49,271 bases of DNA from JANNMJ01 sp031397815 (GTDB lineage: Bacteria > Bacteroidota > Bacteroidia > Cytophagales > Hymenobacteraceae): the NCBI GenBank assembly GCA_031397815.1, contig JANNMJ010000226.1, forward strand, positions 1 through 49,271, given 5' to 3'. The notes below the pieces were generated by a model, which was given only the letters and a program-made list of their open reading frames with translations, searched no databases and was not told where the DNA came from. A program made the translations under genes and the position numbers. Below are positions 33,978 to 43,358 of this stretch, piece after piece; the first letter of the stretch is position 1; the number at the start of each line of letters is the position of its first letter.

Positions 33978-36485
33978 CTAGCTGGCTGCGGGCTTGCGCG
34001 GCGCGGCGGCTTTCTTGGGAGCGGCTTTGGCAGCGGGCTTTTTGGCGGCCGCCTTCTTAGCTGGGGCTTTCGCCGCAGGCTTTTTGGCGGCTTTCTTGGC
34101 GGGCGCGTCGGTATCCGGGGTTTCGGCTTTGGGGGCAGCTTTTTTGGCTCCGAAACGACCTTTGGCAGCTTTTTCGGGGGTGGCGTCGGCTAGCTCGCGG
34201 CAGCGTTCGAGGGTCAGCTCGCGGGGCTCTTCGCCCTTCGGAATCTTGACGTTCTTGGTGCCCGCCACGATGTATGGCCCGAACCGGCCGTTCACGATCT
34301 GAATCGTGGCGTCTTCGTCGAAGCCCTTGATGAGGCGCTCGGCTTCGACCTGCCGCTTCGTCTGAATCAGCTCGACGGCTTCGTCAGTGGTGAGGGTCAG
34401 GGGGTCCTGTTCTTTCCGAAGCGAGTAGAATTTGCTGTTGTGGCGCACGTAAGGGCCAAAACGCCCTTCCCCGACAATCATTTCCTTCTCCTCGAACTCG
34501 CCCACCGAGCGCGGCAGCCGGAGCAAATCAAGCGCTTGCTCAAGGGTGATAGACTCCAGAAACTGCCCTTTCTTGAGGTTTGCGAAGACCGGTTTCCGGC
34601 CCGCTTCCTCTTCCTCTTTACTGTCGCCGAGCTGGATGAAGGGGCCGTACTTGCCCAAGCGCGCCGTAATCGGCTTGCCGCTGGCGGGGTCGGTGCCGAT
34701 CTCGCGGGCACCGCTGACGGTGGCGCGCTCAATCTGCTTTCCGGCCTCGATGGTTTCGTGGAAACCGCCGTAGAAGCCGCTCAGCATATCGACCCATTCC
34801 TGCTCGCCGTCGGCGATGCGGTCGAACTGGCTCTCGACTTTCGCTGTGAACTGGAAATCGACGATCATCGGGAAGTGCTCAACCAGAAAGTCGTTCACCA
34901 CCATCGCGGTATCGGTCGGGAAAAGCTTGGCTTTCTCGGCGCCCGTAATCTCGGTTTTGGTCTCTTCCGTCAGGTCGTCGCCGAGGAGCGTGAGCACTTG
35001 ATACTTGCGCTCACGGCCTTCACGGGCGTCTTTTTCCACGTAACCGCGCTTCTGTACCGTGCTGATGGTCGACGCGTAAGTCGACGGACGGCCGATGCCC
35101 ATTTCTTCGAGCTTCTTCACGAGCGCCGCCTCGGTGTAGCGGGCGGGCGGCTGCGTGAAGCGCTCGGTGGCGTGCAGGTTATCGGGAGCAAGGCGCTCGC
35201 CGACGCTGAGGGCCGGTAGGCGAGAGCCGCCTTCGTTGGCGTCCGGATCGGGTTCCGGCTCTTCGTCGGTGCTTTCAGCGTAGACTTTCAGGAAGCCTTC
35301 GAACGTCGTCACCTCGCCGGTGGCGATGAGCGGCTGCCCCACGCGGGTGCTGATGCTGATGGTGGCGGTGGTTTTCTCGAACTCCGCATCCGTCATCTGC
35401 GACGCGATGGCGCGCTTCCGAATCAGGTCATACAAACGCTGCTCCGCCGAATCGCCCCCGGCCTTCACGGCCGAGAAATCCGTTGGCCGGATGGCTTCGT
35501 GGGCCTCTTGCGCGCTCGCCACCTTCGTCTTGTAGATACGCGTTTGGGCGTACCGGACGCCGTACGCGCTCTCAATCTGCACCTTAGCCCCGTTAAGCGC
35601 CTCTTGCGAAAGGTTCACCGAGTCGGTCCGCATGTAGCTGATCTTCCCGGCCTCGTAGAGCTTCTGTGCCACGCTCATCGTCTGGCTCACCGAAAAGCCG
35701 AGCTTGCGGGCGGCTTCCTGTTGCAGCGTCGACGTGGTAAACGGCGGCGCCGGGGAGCGCCGGAGCGGCTTCTGCTCCAGATTCTCTACCTTATAATCGG
35801 CCCCGATGCAGCCTTGCAGAAACTTGCGGGCTTCGGCGGCGGTCTTGAAGCGTTGCGGCAGCTCGGCGCGCACGGCGCGTCCGGCGGTGTTGCGCAGCTC
35901 GGCGAGCACGCGGAACGCGCTGGTGGCTTGGAACCGTGCCACTTCGCGCTCGCGCTCCACAACCAGCCGTACCGCAACCGATTGCACCCGGCCTGCGCTC
36001 AGCCCGGCTTTCACTTTCTGCCAGAGCACGGGGCTTAGCTCGAACCCGACGAGGCGGTCGAGGACGCGGCGCGCTTGCTGGGCGTTGACGAGGTTGTAGT
36101 CAATCGTGCGCGGCGCGGCGATGGCGTTCTGGATGGCGCTCTTCGTGATTTCGCGGAACACGATGCGTCGCGTTTTCTCGACGGGCAGGTTCAGGGTTTC
36201 CGCCAAATGCCACGAGATCGACTCGCCTTCGCGGTCATCGTCACTCGCTAACCACACAACTTCGGCTTCCTTCGCCAGCTTTTTGAGCTGCGCGATCACC
36301 TCGCGCTTATCCGCCGACACCACGTACGTCGGCTTGAAGCCGTTGGCGATGTCGATGGCGTTGTTGTCCTTCGGCAAGTCGCGGATGTGGCCGAAGGACG
36401 ACTTCACCACGTAATCCGGGCCTAAATAGCCTTCGATAGTCTTGGCTTTGGCCGGTGACTCAACGATAACAAGGTTTTTCGCCAT
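33978..36485 (-). CDS. topA: DNA topoisomerase I
   Basis: 835 residues. The Toprim start is NLVIVESPAKAKTIEGYLG with the catalytic Glu, followed by the acidic cluster DDDREGE. GLSAGRVQSVAVRL and the active-site Tyr in ISYMRTDSVNLS follow, then IGRPSTYASTI. The C-terminal part has no zinc ribbons but three Toprim_C repeats (GKYGPFIQLGD, GRFGPYVRHN, GRFGPYIVAG). A basic tail of about 55 residues is made almost entirely of Lys, Ala and Pro repeats, like histone H1. The enzyme relaxes negative supercoils by single-strand passage; the tail probably binds DNA nonspecifically. The long tail is typical of high-GC bacteria and is repetitive in DNA too. Confidence 0.97.
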   Translation of the reverse strand: MAKNLVIVESPAKAKTIEGYLGPDYVVKSSFGHIRDLPKDNNAIDIANGFKPTYVVSADKREVIAQLKKLAKEAEVVWLASDDDREGESISWHLAETLNLPVEKTRRIVFREITKSAIQNAIAAPRTIDYNLVNAQQARRVLDRLVGFELSPVLWQKVKAGLSAGRVQSVAVRLVVEREREVARFQATSAFRVLAELRNTAGRAVRAELPQRFKTAAEARKFLQGCIGADYKVENLEQKPLRRSPAPPFTTSTLQQEAARKLGFSVSQTMSVAQKLYEAGKISYMRTDSVNLSQEALNGAKVQIESAYGVRYAQTRIYKTKVASAQEAHEAIRPTDFSAVKAGGDSAEQRLYDLIRKRAIASQMTDAEFEKTTATISISTRVGQPLIATGEVTTFEGFLKVYAESTDEEPEPDPDANEGGSRLPALSVGERLAPDNLHATERFTQPPARYTEAALVKKLEEMGIGRPSTYASTISTVQKRGYVEKDAREGRERKYQVLTLLGDDLTEETKTEITGAEKAKLFPTDTAMVVNDFLVEHFPMIVDFQFTAKVESQFDRIADGEQEWVDMLSGFYGGFHETIEAGKQIERATVSGAREIGTDPASGKPITARLGKYGPFIQLGDSKEEEEAGRKPVFANLKKGQFLESITLEQALDLLRLPRSVGEFEEKEMIVGEGRFGPYVRHNSKFYSLRKEQDPLTLTTDEAVELIQTKRQVEAERLIKGFDEDATIQIVNGRFGPYIVAGTKNVKIPKGEEPRELTLERCRELADATPEKAAKGRFGAKKAAPKAETPDTDAPAKKAAKKPAAKAPAKKAAAKKPAAKAAPKKAAAPRKPAAS

Positions 36486-36765
36486 AGGGGGCGGGGAGGA
36501 GGAATATAGAATGCCCGTGATGAGCCGTGATGCGAGGAGCGCCCTTCAAAAGGGCCGCAAAGCTAACGACTGTTCGGGTACGGGCGGTTCCGATGAATTT
36601 TTATCCTTGTCGCAACGCCCTCAGGGCCGTGCGGCGCAATGTCGGGCCAAAACCCGTGTGGGCCTGTTACAGGAGGCGCGCTTTACAACCCAATCTGGTT
36701 GCCCCGCGTACACGGCCCCGCCCGGTTTTGTGCGCTCTCTCGCCTTTATCCTTCCAAGCGTTTGA

Positions 36766-37692
36766 ATGATTATTTACCAATCCGGTAACTGGCTGTCGCT
36801 GATTCGGCAGTTTCACCAGAGCGATACGATTAAGGATCTCGGCGGCAAGCTCGTGATTGTGGCGCTGTATGTCACGGCGTTTGCGGTAATCGACCTGCAT
36901 TTCCTTACGGAGCGCCCGCCGGTGAATCCGTCGTACCTCTCCACGCTCGGGATTCTGCTGTCGTTGCTCGTCGCTTTCCGGACGAATAAGGCGTACGACC
37001 GCTTCTGGGAGGGCCGCACGCTCTGGGGCTCGCTGATTTCGGCGTGCCGCAACTGTGCCATTCTCGCCCATTCCGTGCTGCCGCCCGACGATGAGCGCAA
37101 CCGCCTCTTTTTCGCCCGGATGCTCACCAATTACGCCGGTGCCCTGCGCGACCACCTGCGCGGCGGCGTCGATCTGCGGCAGCTCGAACCAATGGAGCCG
37201 ACCGTCCACAAGGCCGTCGCGCGGCAGCGGCACAAGCCCACTGCCATTGCCTGTGAGATGCAAGTGCGGTTTGAGGAGCTGCGGCGGGCGGGCGTCTTCG
37301 CCGACATTCACTTGCTGGCGTGGCAGTCGGAGCACGACCGGCTGCTCCAGATCAACGGCGGCTGCGAACGCATCTATCGCACCCCGATCCCGTTCAGCTA
37401 CTCCTTCTTCATCAAGCTCTTCATCTCGGTTTATATCATGCTGATGCCGGTAGCGCTGCTCGATTCGTGGGGATATTTCACGATTCCGGCCGTGCTGTTC
37501 GCGGCGTACGTATTGATTGGGATTGAGCTGATCTCGGAGGAAATCGAAGAGCCGTTCGGCTGGGATATCAACGATATCAGCACCGGGCAGCTCGCGCATT
37601 CCATCCGGGTGAGCGTACACGAGCTGATGGGCATCACCCTGCCCGATGTAGAAGCGCAGCCGATCAACCCTGATTTCACGGTCGTTCATTGA
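36766..37692 (+). CDS. bestrophin-like anion channel family protein
   Basis: 308 residues. The family pattern is clear: YQSGNWLSLIRQFHQSD at the start, a first hydrophobic helix (LVIVALYVTAFAVID), LGILLSLLVAFRTNKAYDRFWEGRTLWG (the bestrophin/YneE signature segment), FFARMLTNYAGALRDHLRGG, and late helices (SYSFFIKLFISVYIMLMP; PAVLFAAYVLIGIELISEEIEEPFG). The final acidic EEIEEPFG plus DINDI matches the calcium-clasp-like region of bestrophins. These form pentameric chloride or other anion channels in the inner membrane. The gene is alone between topA (divergent) and the chemosensory cluster, 127 bases upstream of the receptor gene. Confidence 0.9.
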   Translation: MIIYQSGNWLSLIRQFHQSDTIKDLGGKLVIVALYVTAFAVIDLHFLTERPPVNPSYLSTLGILLSLLVAFRTNKAYDRFWEGRTLWGSLISACRNCAILAHSVLPPDDERNRLFFARMLTNYAGALRDHLRGGVDLRQLEPMEPTVHKAVARQRHKPTAIACEMQVRFEELRRAGVFADIHLLAWQSEHDRLLQINGGCERIYRTPIPFSYSFFIKLFISVYIMLMPVALLDSWGYFTIPAVLFAAYVLIGIELISEEIEEPFGWDINDISTGQLAHSIRVSVHELMGITLPDVEAQPINPDFTVVH

Positions 37693-37819
37693 CCCTGAGG
37701 GCGCCCGGTGGCCCCTGCCCATTATTTGGCGCTCTTTGGGTCACCACACACTCTGTTTCGCCCCTACCTTCGTTTTCTGCTTCTCCTCTTCCCCTGCATC
37801 TCTCCTCACCGAATTTCCT

Positions 37820-40800
37820 ATGGCATCCGCCGACAAGAAACGCCCCAGCCGCCGTGTCGCCCCCGAGGCTGGGGCACCTGCTGAAAAAATGCCGAATACG
37901 CCCGCTCCGTCGGCACCGGCACCCGCTGATGAGGTCGATATTAGAGCCGCCAACCGTCAGGCCACCCGGCCGAGCGGGCGCGGTACCAACGGCACCACCG
38001 GCGAGCAAGGCAAAGTCGGGCGCGGGCAGCAAGGCCGCACCGGCGCAGTAGGCGCTGCGGGCCAGAGCGGCGCCGAAGGCCGAATGGGCGCCGCCGGAGC
38101 CACCGGTTTAGCCGGAGCCACCGGTTTAGCCGGGGCTACTGGACTAGCCGGGGCCACCGGAGCTACGGGCGCCACCGGCGTAACGGGCGTAACGGGCGTG
38201 ACCGGCGTAACGGGCATAACCGGCGTAACCGGCGTAACCGGCGCCACCGGAGCCACTGGGTTAGCCGGAGCCGCCGGAGCCACTGGACTAGCCGGAGCTA
38301 CTGGCTTGGCCGGAGCCACCGGCGCCACGGGCATAGCCGGGCCGCGCGGACCTGCCGGACCGTCGTCCACGACCATCGTTTCCGATGGCAGCAAGACCCG
38401 CAAGAGCGGTGCCCCGCGCCTCGGCGATTACGCCAACCAAGACCCCGAGTACATCAACGAGCAGCTCAACCGCGTGCTCTACGCGCTGGATGCGTTCAAG
38501 CGCGGCGATATCTCGGTGCGCCTCACGAAGCAGTCGGACGATATTTTCGCTGAGATTGCGGAGGCGTATAACTCCATGGTGCAGATGATTTCGGGTGTGG
38601 GCGGCGAAGTGTCGCGCATCTCGAAAGTGGCGGGGGTGGAGGGGAACCTGTCGGCGCGCGCTTCGGTGCAGCAGGCCGATGGTTTCTGGCGTGATATGCT
38701 CCTTAATATTAACGGCTTGGTCGATTCTATCGCCGTGCCGGTGTTGGAAGTGGGCAAGGTGTTGAAAGACATCTCGCGCGGCAACCTGGACACGTCGTTC
38801 CAGATTTCGGTCTCCGGCGACTTCCGTGTGATGGCTGAAACCATCAACCGCACGATTGACAACCTGCACGTTTTCGCGGGGGAAGTAACCCGCGTGGCAC
38901 TCGAAGTAGGTACTGAAGGCCGCCTCGGCGGGCAGGCGAGCGTGCCGAACGTGGCGGGCGTCTGGAAAGACCTCACCGACAACGTAAACAACATGGCCGC
39001 GAACCTGACCAGTCAGGTGCGCGACATTGCCAACGTAGCAACCGCCGTATCACGCGGCGACTTGTCGCAGAAAATCACCGTCGATGTAAAAGGCGAGCTG
39101 CTAGACCTCAAGGAAAACCTCAACCGAATGGTGGACTCGCTGAACGTGTTCGCCGGCGAGGTGACGCGGGTGGCGCGGGAAGTGGGTACCGAAGGGAAGC
39201 TCGGCGGGCAGGCGAACGTGCCGAACGTGGCCGGAACGTGGAAAGACCTCACCGACAATGTGAATACGATGGCCGCCAACCTGACTAGTCAGGTGCGCGA
39301 CATTGCCAACGTGGGTACCGCCGTTGCACGCGGCGACCTCTCGCAGAAAATCACGGTCGATGTAAAAGGCGAGCTGTTGCAGCTCAAGCAGAACCTCAAC
39401 CAGATGGTGGACTCGCTGAACGTGTTCGCCGGGGAGGTGACCCGCGTGGCGCGGGAAGTAGGTACCGAAGGAAAGCTCGGCGGGCAAGCGAACGTGCCGA
39501 ACGTGGCGGGCGTCTGGAAAGACCTCACCGACAACGTGAACACGATGGCGAGCAACCTGACGAGTCAGGTGCGGGATATCGCGAACGTAGCAACCGCCGT
39601 AGCGCAGGGCGACTTGTCGCAGAAAATCACGGTTAACGTGCGCGGCGAGCTGTTGCAGCTCAAGGAAAACCTCAACCAGATGGTGGACTCGCTGAACGTG
39701 TTCGCGGGCGAGGTGACGCGGGTATCGCGGGAGGTGGGAACGGAAGGGAAGCTCGGCGGGCAAGCCAACGTGCCACGCGTACGGGGTACGTGGAAAGAGC
39801 TGACCGACAACGTGAACACGATGGCGAGCAACCTGACGAGTCAGGTACGAGATATCGCGAACGTAGCAACCGCCGTAGCAAAAGGCGACCTCTCCCAGAA
39901 AATCACCGTCGATGTAAAAGGTGAGCTGTTGCAGCTCAAGGAGAACCTCAACCAGATGGTGGACTCGCTGAACATCTTCGCTGGGGAAGTGACGCGGGTA
40001 TCGCGCGAGGTAGGTACGGAAGGGAAGCTCGGCGGCCAAGCCAACGTGCCGCGGGTGCGCGGGACGTGGAAAGAGCTGACCGACAACGTGAACACGATGG
40101 CGAGCAACCTGACGAGTCAGGTGCGCGACATTGCCAACGTGGCAACCGCCGTAGCAAAAGGCGACCTCTCCCAGAAAATCACCGTCGATGTAAAAGGCGA
40201 GCTGCTTGACCTGAAGGACAACCTCAACCGAATGGTGGACTCGCTGAACGTGTTCGCGGGCGAGGTAACGCGGGTGGCGTTGGAAGTAGGTACGGAAGGG
40301 AAGCTCGGCGGCCAAGCCAACGTGCCGAACGTGGCCGGAACGTGGAAAGACCTGACCGACAACGTGAACAACATGGCGAGCAACCTGACCAGTCAGGTGC
40401 GAGATATCGCCAACGTAGCAACCGCCGTAGCGCGCGGCGACCTCTCGCAGAAAATCACGGTTAACGTGCGCGGCGAGCTGCTCGAATTGAAGCAGAACCT
40501 CAACCAGATGGTGGACTCGCTGAACGTGTTCGCCGGGGAAGTAACCCGCGTGGCGCGGGAAGTAGGTACCGAAGGCCGCCTCGGCGGGCAAGCGACGGTG
40601 GCGAACGTGGCGGGCGTCTGGAAAGACCTCACCGACAACGTAAACACGATGGCCTCGAACCTCACCACGCAGGTGCGGGGCATCATCAAAATCGTGACGG
40701 CGGTATCGAAAGGCGACTTGACTCAAAAGCTCTCGCTGGAAGCCCGCGGCGAAGTGGCCGACCTCGCCGAAACCATCAACCGAATGGTGGACGACCTGAA

Positions 40801-42142
40801 CCGCCTCGCATCGGAAGTCAGCCGGGTGGCCCGCGTGGCGGGTGCCGAAGGCAAGCTCACGGAGCGCGCGACGGTGAGCGGCGTATCGGGGGCGTGGAAA
40901 GAATTGGCCGATACGCTCAACGCCTTGCTCGAATCCATCGCGCAGCCGGTACTGGCCGTAGCGCGGGTCGTGCGGGCGGTATCGGAGTCGGATTTGACCG
41001 ACCGTGTCGTGACCGGCAACGTGTCGGGTGACCCGCTCGAAATGTCGAACGCGCTCAACATCGCTCTCGAAAACCTCAACGACCTGCTCGGCCAAATCAG
41101 CTCTTCGGCTGAAGTGGTGGGGGCTTCTTCGGAGGAAATGGTGGGCAAAGGCCAGCAGATGAGCCGCACCACCGCCAGCGTGGCCCGTGCGATGCAGCAA
41201 ATGGCCGAAGGCGCCCAAAACCAGGCCCAAAAGACCGACCAGGCCTTCCGCCTGATTGAAGAGATTATGCAGAGCACGCGCGAAGCCGCCGCGAAAGCCG
41301 AAGTTGTAAACCGCGCGGCCGTGCAAGGGGAGCAATCGTCGCAGCAAGGGCTGAAAACGGTGGCCGAAGTGGTGCGGAACATGGAGGAAATCTCCACCGC
41401 CGCTACCCAAACGGCGCACACGATTGAGGTACTGAACACGCGCTCGCAGGAAATCAGCCGCGCCCTCGGTATCATCACCGAAATCGCGCTCCAGACGAAC
41501 CTGCTCGCCCTCAACGCCTCTATCGAAGCGGCGCGGGCGGGTGATTACGGTCGCGGTTTCGCGGTGGTAGCGCAGGAGATGAGCAAGCTCGCGGAAGGGT
41601 CGCGGAAGTCGGCTTCGGAGATTGCGACGCTGCTCGAAGACGTGAAGAAGGATACCGCGTCGGCCGCTGCCGCTATCGCGACGATGGACAACCGCGTGAC
41701 GCGCGGCAAGCAGGCCACGTTCGCCGCATCGGACGCCTTTAAGGCGATTGCGTCGTCGTCGGGCGATACGCTGAAATCGTCGCAGGAGATTATGGCGGCT
41801 ACGGAAGTGCAGAAATCGAGCATCGGCGACGTGGTCCGGAACGTGGAGGAAGTGGTGGCGATTGCCGAGCAAACGGCGTCGGGCACGCGCCAAGTGTCGG
41901 CGACGGCGCAGCAGCTCTCGACCTCGATGCAGGAGCTGACGACGTCTTCGCAACACCTCACGGCTATTGCGAACGACCTGCAAACCGGTCTCGCTACCTT
42001 CCGCCTGACGTCCACGCCGCGCCCTTTGCAGCCGCGCGGACGCTTGGTTGCCCGGCGCCTCAACGCGCAGGGCCAGCTCGAAGGCGGTGAAGGCACCACG
42101 CCGGGCACCGACGAAGCCACCGACCAAGCGGCCAACAGCTAA
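37820..42142 (+). CDS. soluble collagen-like poly-HAMP methyl-accepting chemotaxis-type receptor
   Basis: 1440 residues from ATG 37820; an open upstream extension has no coding signal. Residues 1-54 are disordered and basic. Residues 72-182 are 37 unbroken Gly-X-X triplets (GAT, GLA, GVT), preceded by four more triplets (55-66). A HAMP-like segment (about 215-258) and a diverged 92-residue repeat lead to seven near-identical 92-residue HAMP repeats (351-994; FAGEVTRV ... NLNQMVDSLN) and one diverged repeat to about 1086. Residues 1094-1393 form a receptor signalling hairpin with tip EIALQTNLLALNASIEAARA and GRGFAVVAQEM, which should bind CheA and CheW. There is no transmembrane helix or signal peptide, so it is expected to be cytoplasmic. 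No C-terminal methyltransferase-docking pentapeptide is seen. It heads a co-directional run with cheW, cheY, cheA and cheC. The input signal is unknown. Confidence 0.93.
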   Translation: MASADKKRPSRRVAPEAGAPAEKMPNTPAPSAPAPADEVDIRAANRQATRPSGRGTNGTTGEQGKVGRGQQGRTGAVGAAGQSGAEGRMGAAGATGLAGATGLAGATGLAGATGATGATGVTGVTGVTGVTGITGVTGVTGATGATGLAGAAGATGLAGATGLAGATGATGIAGPRGPAGPSSTTIVSDGSKTRKSGAPRLGDYANQDPEYINEQLNRVLYALDAFKRGDISVRLTKQSDDIFAEIAEAYNSMVQMISGVGGEVSRISKVAGVEGNLSARASVQQADGFWRDMLLNINGLVDSIAVPVLEVGKVLKDISRGNLDTSFQISVSGDFRVMAETINRTIDNLHVFAGEVTRVALEVGTEGRLGGQASVPNVAGVWKDLTDNVNNMAANLTSQVRDIANVATAVSRGDLSQKITVDVKGELLDLKENLNRMVDSLNVFAGEVTRVAREVGTEGKLGGQANVPNVAGTWKDLTDNVNTMAANLTSQVRDIANVGTAVARGDLSQKITVDVKGELLQLKQNLNQMVDSLNVFAGEVTRVAREVGTEGKLGGQANVPNVAGVWKDLTDNVNTMASNLTSQVRDIANVATAVAQGDLSQKITVNVRGELLQLKENLNQMVDSLNVFAGEVTRVSREVGTEGKLGGQANVPRVRGTWKELTDNVNTMASNLTSQVRDIANVATAVAKGDLSQKITVDVKGELLQLKENLNQMVDSLNIFAGEVTRVSREVGTEGKLGGQANVPRVRGTWKELTDNVNTMASNLTSQVRDIANVATAVAKGDLSQKITVDVKGELLDLKDNLNRMVDSLNVFAGEVTRVALEVGTEGKLGGQANVPNVAGTWKDLTDNVNNMASNLTSQVRDIANVATAVARGDLSQKITVNVRGELLELKQNLNQMVDSLNVFAGEVTRVAREVGTEGRLGGQATVANVAGVWKDLTDNVNTMASNLTTQVRGIIKIVTAVSKGDLTQKLSLEARGEVADLAETINRMVDDLNRLASEVSRVARVAGAEGKLTERATVSGVSGAWKELADTLNALLESIAQPVLAVARVVRAVSESDLTDRVVTGNVSGDPLEMSNALNIALENLNDLLGQISSSAEVVGASSEEMVGKGQQMSRTTASVARAMQQMAEGAQNQAQKTDQAFRLIEEIMQSTREAAAKAEVVNRAAVQGEQSSQQGLKTVAEVVRNMEEISTAATQTAHTIEVLNTRSQEISRALGIITEIALQTNLLALNASIEAARAGDYGRGFAVVAQEMSKLAEGSRKSASEIATLLEDVKKDTASAAAAIATMDNRVTRGKQATFAASDAFKAIASSSGDTLKSSQEIMAATEVQKSSIGDVVRNVEEVVAIAEQTASGTRQVSATAQQLSTSMQELTTSSQHLTAIANDLQTGLATFRLTSTPRPLQPRGRLVARRLNAQGQLEGGEGTTPGTDEATDQAANS
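38033..38365 (+). repeat. collagen-like Gly-X-X coding repeat
   Basis: 37 uninterrupted Gly-X-X codon triplets of 9 bp each, mainly Gly-Ala-Thr, Gly-Leu-Ala and Gly-Val-Thr, with Gly-Pro triplets only at the end. The DNA is a degenerate 9-bp minisatellite (GGCGTAACG-type units around 38168-38240). Confidence 0.95.
38870..40801 (+). repeat. seven tandem 276-bp repeats coding HAMP units
   Basis: Units begin at 38870, 39146, 39422, 39698, 39974, 40250 and 40526. Each codes 92 residues, and DNA similarity between units is very high by eye. An eighth, clearly diverged unit starts at 40802. The repeat creates mirror-image open frames on the other strand at the same 276-bp spacing, which are artefacts. 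Confidence 0.95.
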
Positions 42143-42182
42143 TTGTCTCCCCTAATTGTCTCTCTCGACAACGACGAAGTCA

Positions 42183-42842
42183 ATGGCTCCTAAACCCCTA
42201 CCTACTCCCGAGTCCGGCGCCGCTGGTGGTTCGTCCGCGTCGGCGTCGGAGCGCCGCGCGCCGACTTCCGGCGCACCCGCGCCCGATTTGCTCCAGCCTG
42301 TCGTGCGGCGGGCGCCGGAGAAGATTGAGCCGATGATGCAGCTCATCGTGTTCCCGCTCGGCCGCGAGGAATACGCCGTCCGGATCGGGCAGGTGAAGGA
42401 AATTACGGTCACGCCGGAAGTCGTGCGGATGCCGCGCACGCCGAGCTTTCTGCGCGGCGTAGCCAACATCCGGGGCGAGCTGATTGCGGTCCTCGATCTG
42501 GAAGACCGCTTCAACATTCCCCTCACCGACGCCAACCCGAACGACCCGCGCACCTACACGCTGGTGGTCGAAGCGGCCGATTATGCCATCGGCATCCTCG
42601 TCCGCACGATGCCGCTCGCGACGACGGTGCCGGTCGCGCTCCTCGAACGGGCGCCCGATTTCCTGCAAACGCTCCCGGCCATCAACGATAAGTACATCGA
42701 AGGCCTGATTCGGATTCCGGACGGTTCCGGCCGCATCATTATCCTGCTCGACCTCTACCGGCTCTTGCAGCCGGAAGAAATATTGCAACTTCCTGCGCTC
42801 GAATCCGTACCGGCAGCCGGGGGTGGAGAGCGCGGGACGTAA
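42183..42842 (+). CDS. cheW: CheW-like coupling protein
   Basis: 219 residues from ATG 42183; an in-frame TTG at 42156 is less likely. The first 50 residues are a Pro/Ser/Ala-rich disordered extension. The CheW domain follows: QLIVFPLGREEYAVRIGQVKEI, then PRTPSFLRGVANIRGELIAVLDL with the conserved NIRG-type loop, VVEAADYAIGILV and YIEGLIRIPDGSGRIIILLDL. CheW links receptor tips to CheA in the chemosensory array. It lies 40 bases downstream of the receptor. The N-terminal extension is not usual for CheW. Confidence 0.95.
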   Translation: MAPKPLPTPESGAAGGSSASASERRAPTSGAPAPDLLQPVVRRAPEKIEPMMQLIVFPLGREEYAVRIGQVKEITVTPEVVRMPRTPSFLRGVANIRGELIAVLDLEDRFNIPLTDANPNDPRTYTLVVEAADYAIGILVRTMPLATTVPVALLERAPDFLQTLPAINDKYIEGLIRIPDGSGRIIILLDLYRLLQPEEILQLPALESVPAAGGGERGT

Positions 42843-42910
42843 CCGGGCCGCTTTGACTGCCCGCCGTTACTGTCTGTTTCATCTCATCTGACTGACCATT
42901 CCATTCCCCG

Positions 42911-43300
42911 ATGACCAAGCGCATCCTCAGTGTCGACGACTCTTTCTATATGCGGACGATGCTCCGCAACATCCTCACCGACGCGGGCTACGAGGTAGCC
43001 GGTGAAGCCGCTACCGGCCAGCAAGCCGTGCAGATGGCCCGCGAAACGCGCCCCGATTTGGTGACCCTCGACGTGATTCTGCCCGACAATACCGGCCTCG
43101 ACGTGCTGAAAGGCATTCGGGCGGAACAGCCGGACCTGAAAATCGTGATGGTGAGCGCCGTTGGGCAGGATGTCATCGTGAACGAAGCCCTGACGTCCGG
43201 TGCGGGCGCCTATCTGGTGAAGCCGTTCTCGGAAGAGCGCGTGCTGGAAGTCGTGCGGCAGCTGCTCGAATCGACGTCTTCAACTACTTCCGCCGCCTAA
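42911..43300 (+). CDS. cheY: CheY-like single-domain response regulator
   Basis: 129 residues, one receiver domain. Acidic pocket Asp9-Asp10, phospho-acceptor Asp54 (TLDVILPDNTG), Ser82 in MVSAVGQ, Tyr101 and Lys104 in YLVKPF are all present. MVSAVGQ resembles the CheY of Bacillus/Thermotoga type rather than the E. coli one. There is no output domain. It should be phosphorylated by the adjacent CheA and dephosphorylated by the CheC two genes downstream. The output target (gliding, twitching or other) cannot be read here. Confidence 0.95.
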   Translation: MTKRILSVDDSFYMRTMLRNILTDAGYEVAGEAATGQQAVQMARETRPDLVTLDVILPDNTGLDVLKGIRAEQPDLKIVMVSAVGQDVIVNEALTSGAGAYLVKPFSEERVLEVVRQLLESTSSTTSAA

Positions 43301-43358
43301 AATCTAGCGCCGAACCCGGCAGGTTGCGCTTACGCAGCCCGCCGCGTGGTGCCCACCG

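Noticed and set aside
36486..36765. Possible RNA gene or small protein between topA and the bestrophin gene
   Set aside because: A short GCCCTT/AAGGGC hairpin near 36550 is present, but no tRNA-like fold, conserved motif or coding signal was seen. It is probably the two promoters.
39101..42127. A 1008-codon open frame antisense to the chemoreceptor and several 88-codon antisense frames with 276-bp spacing
   Set aside because: They mirror the tandem repeats of the receptor gene. High GC and repeat structure keep the frames open; the encoded peptides are His/Arg-rich with no domain.
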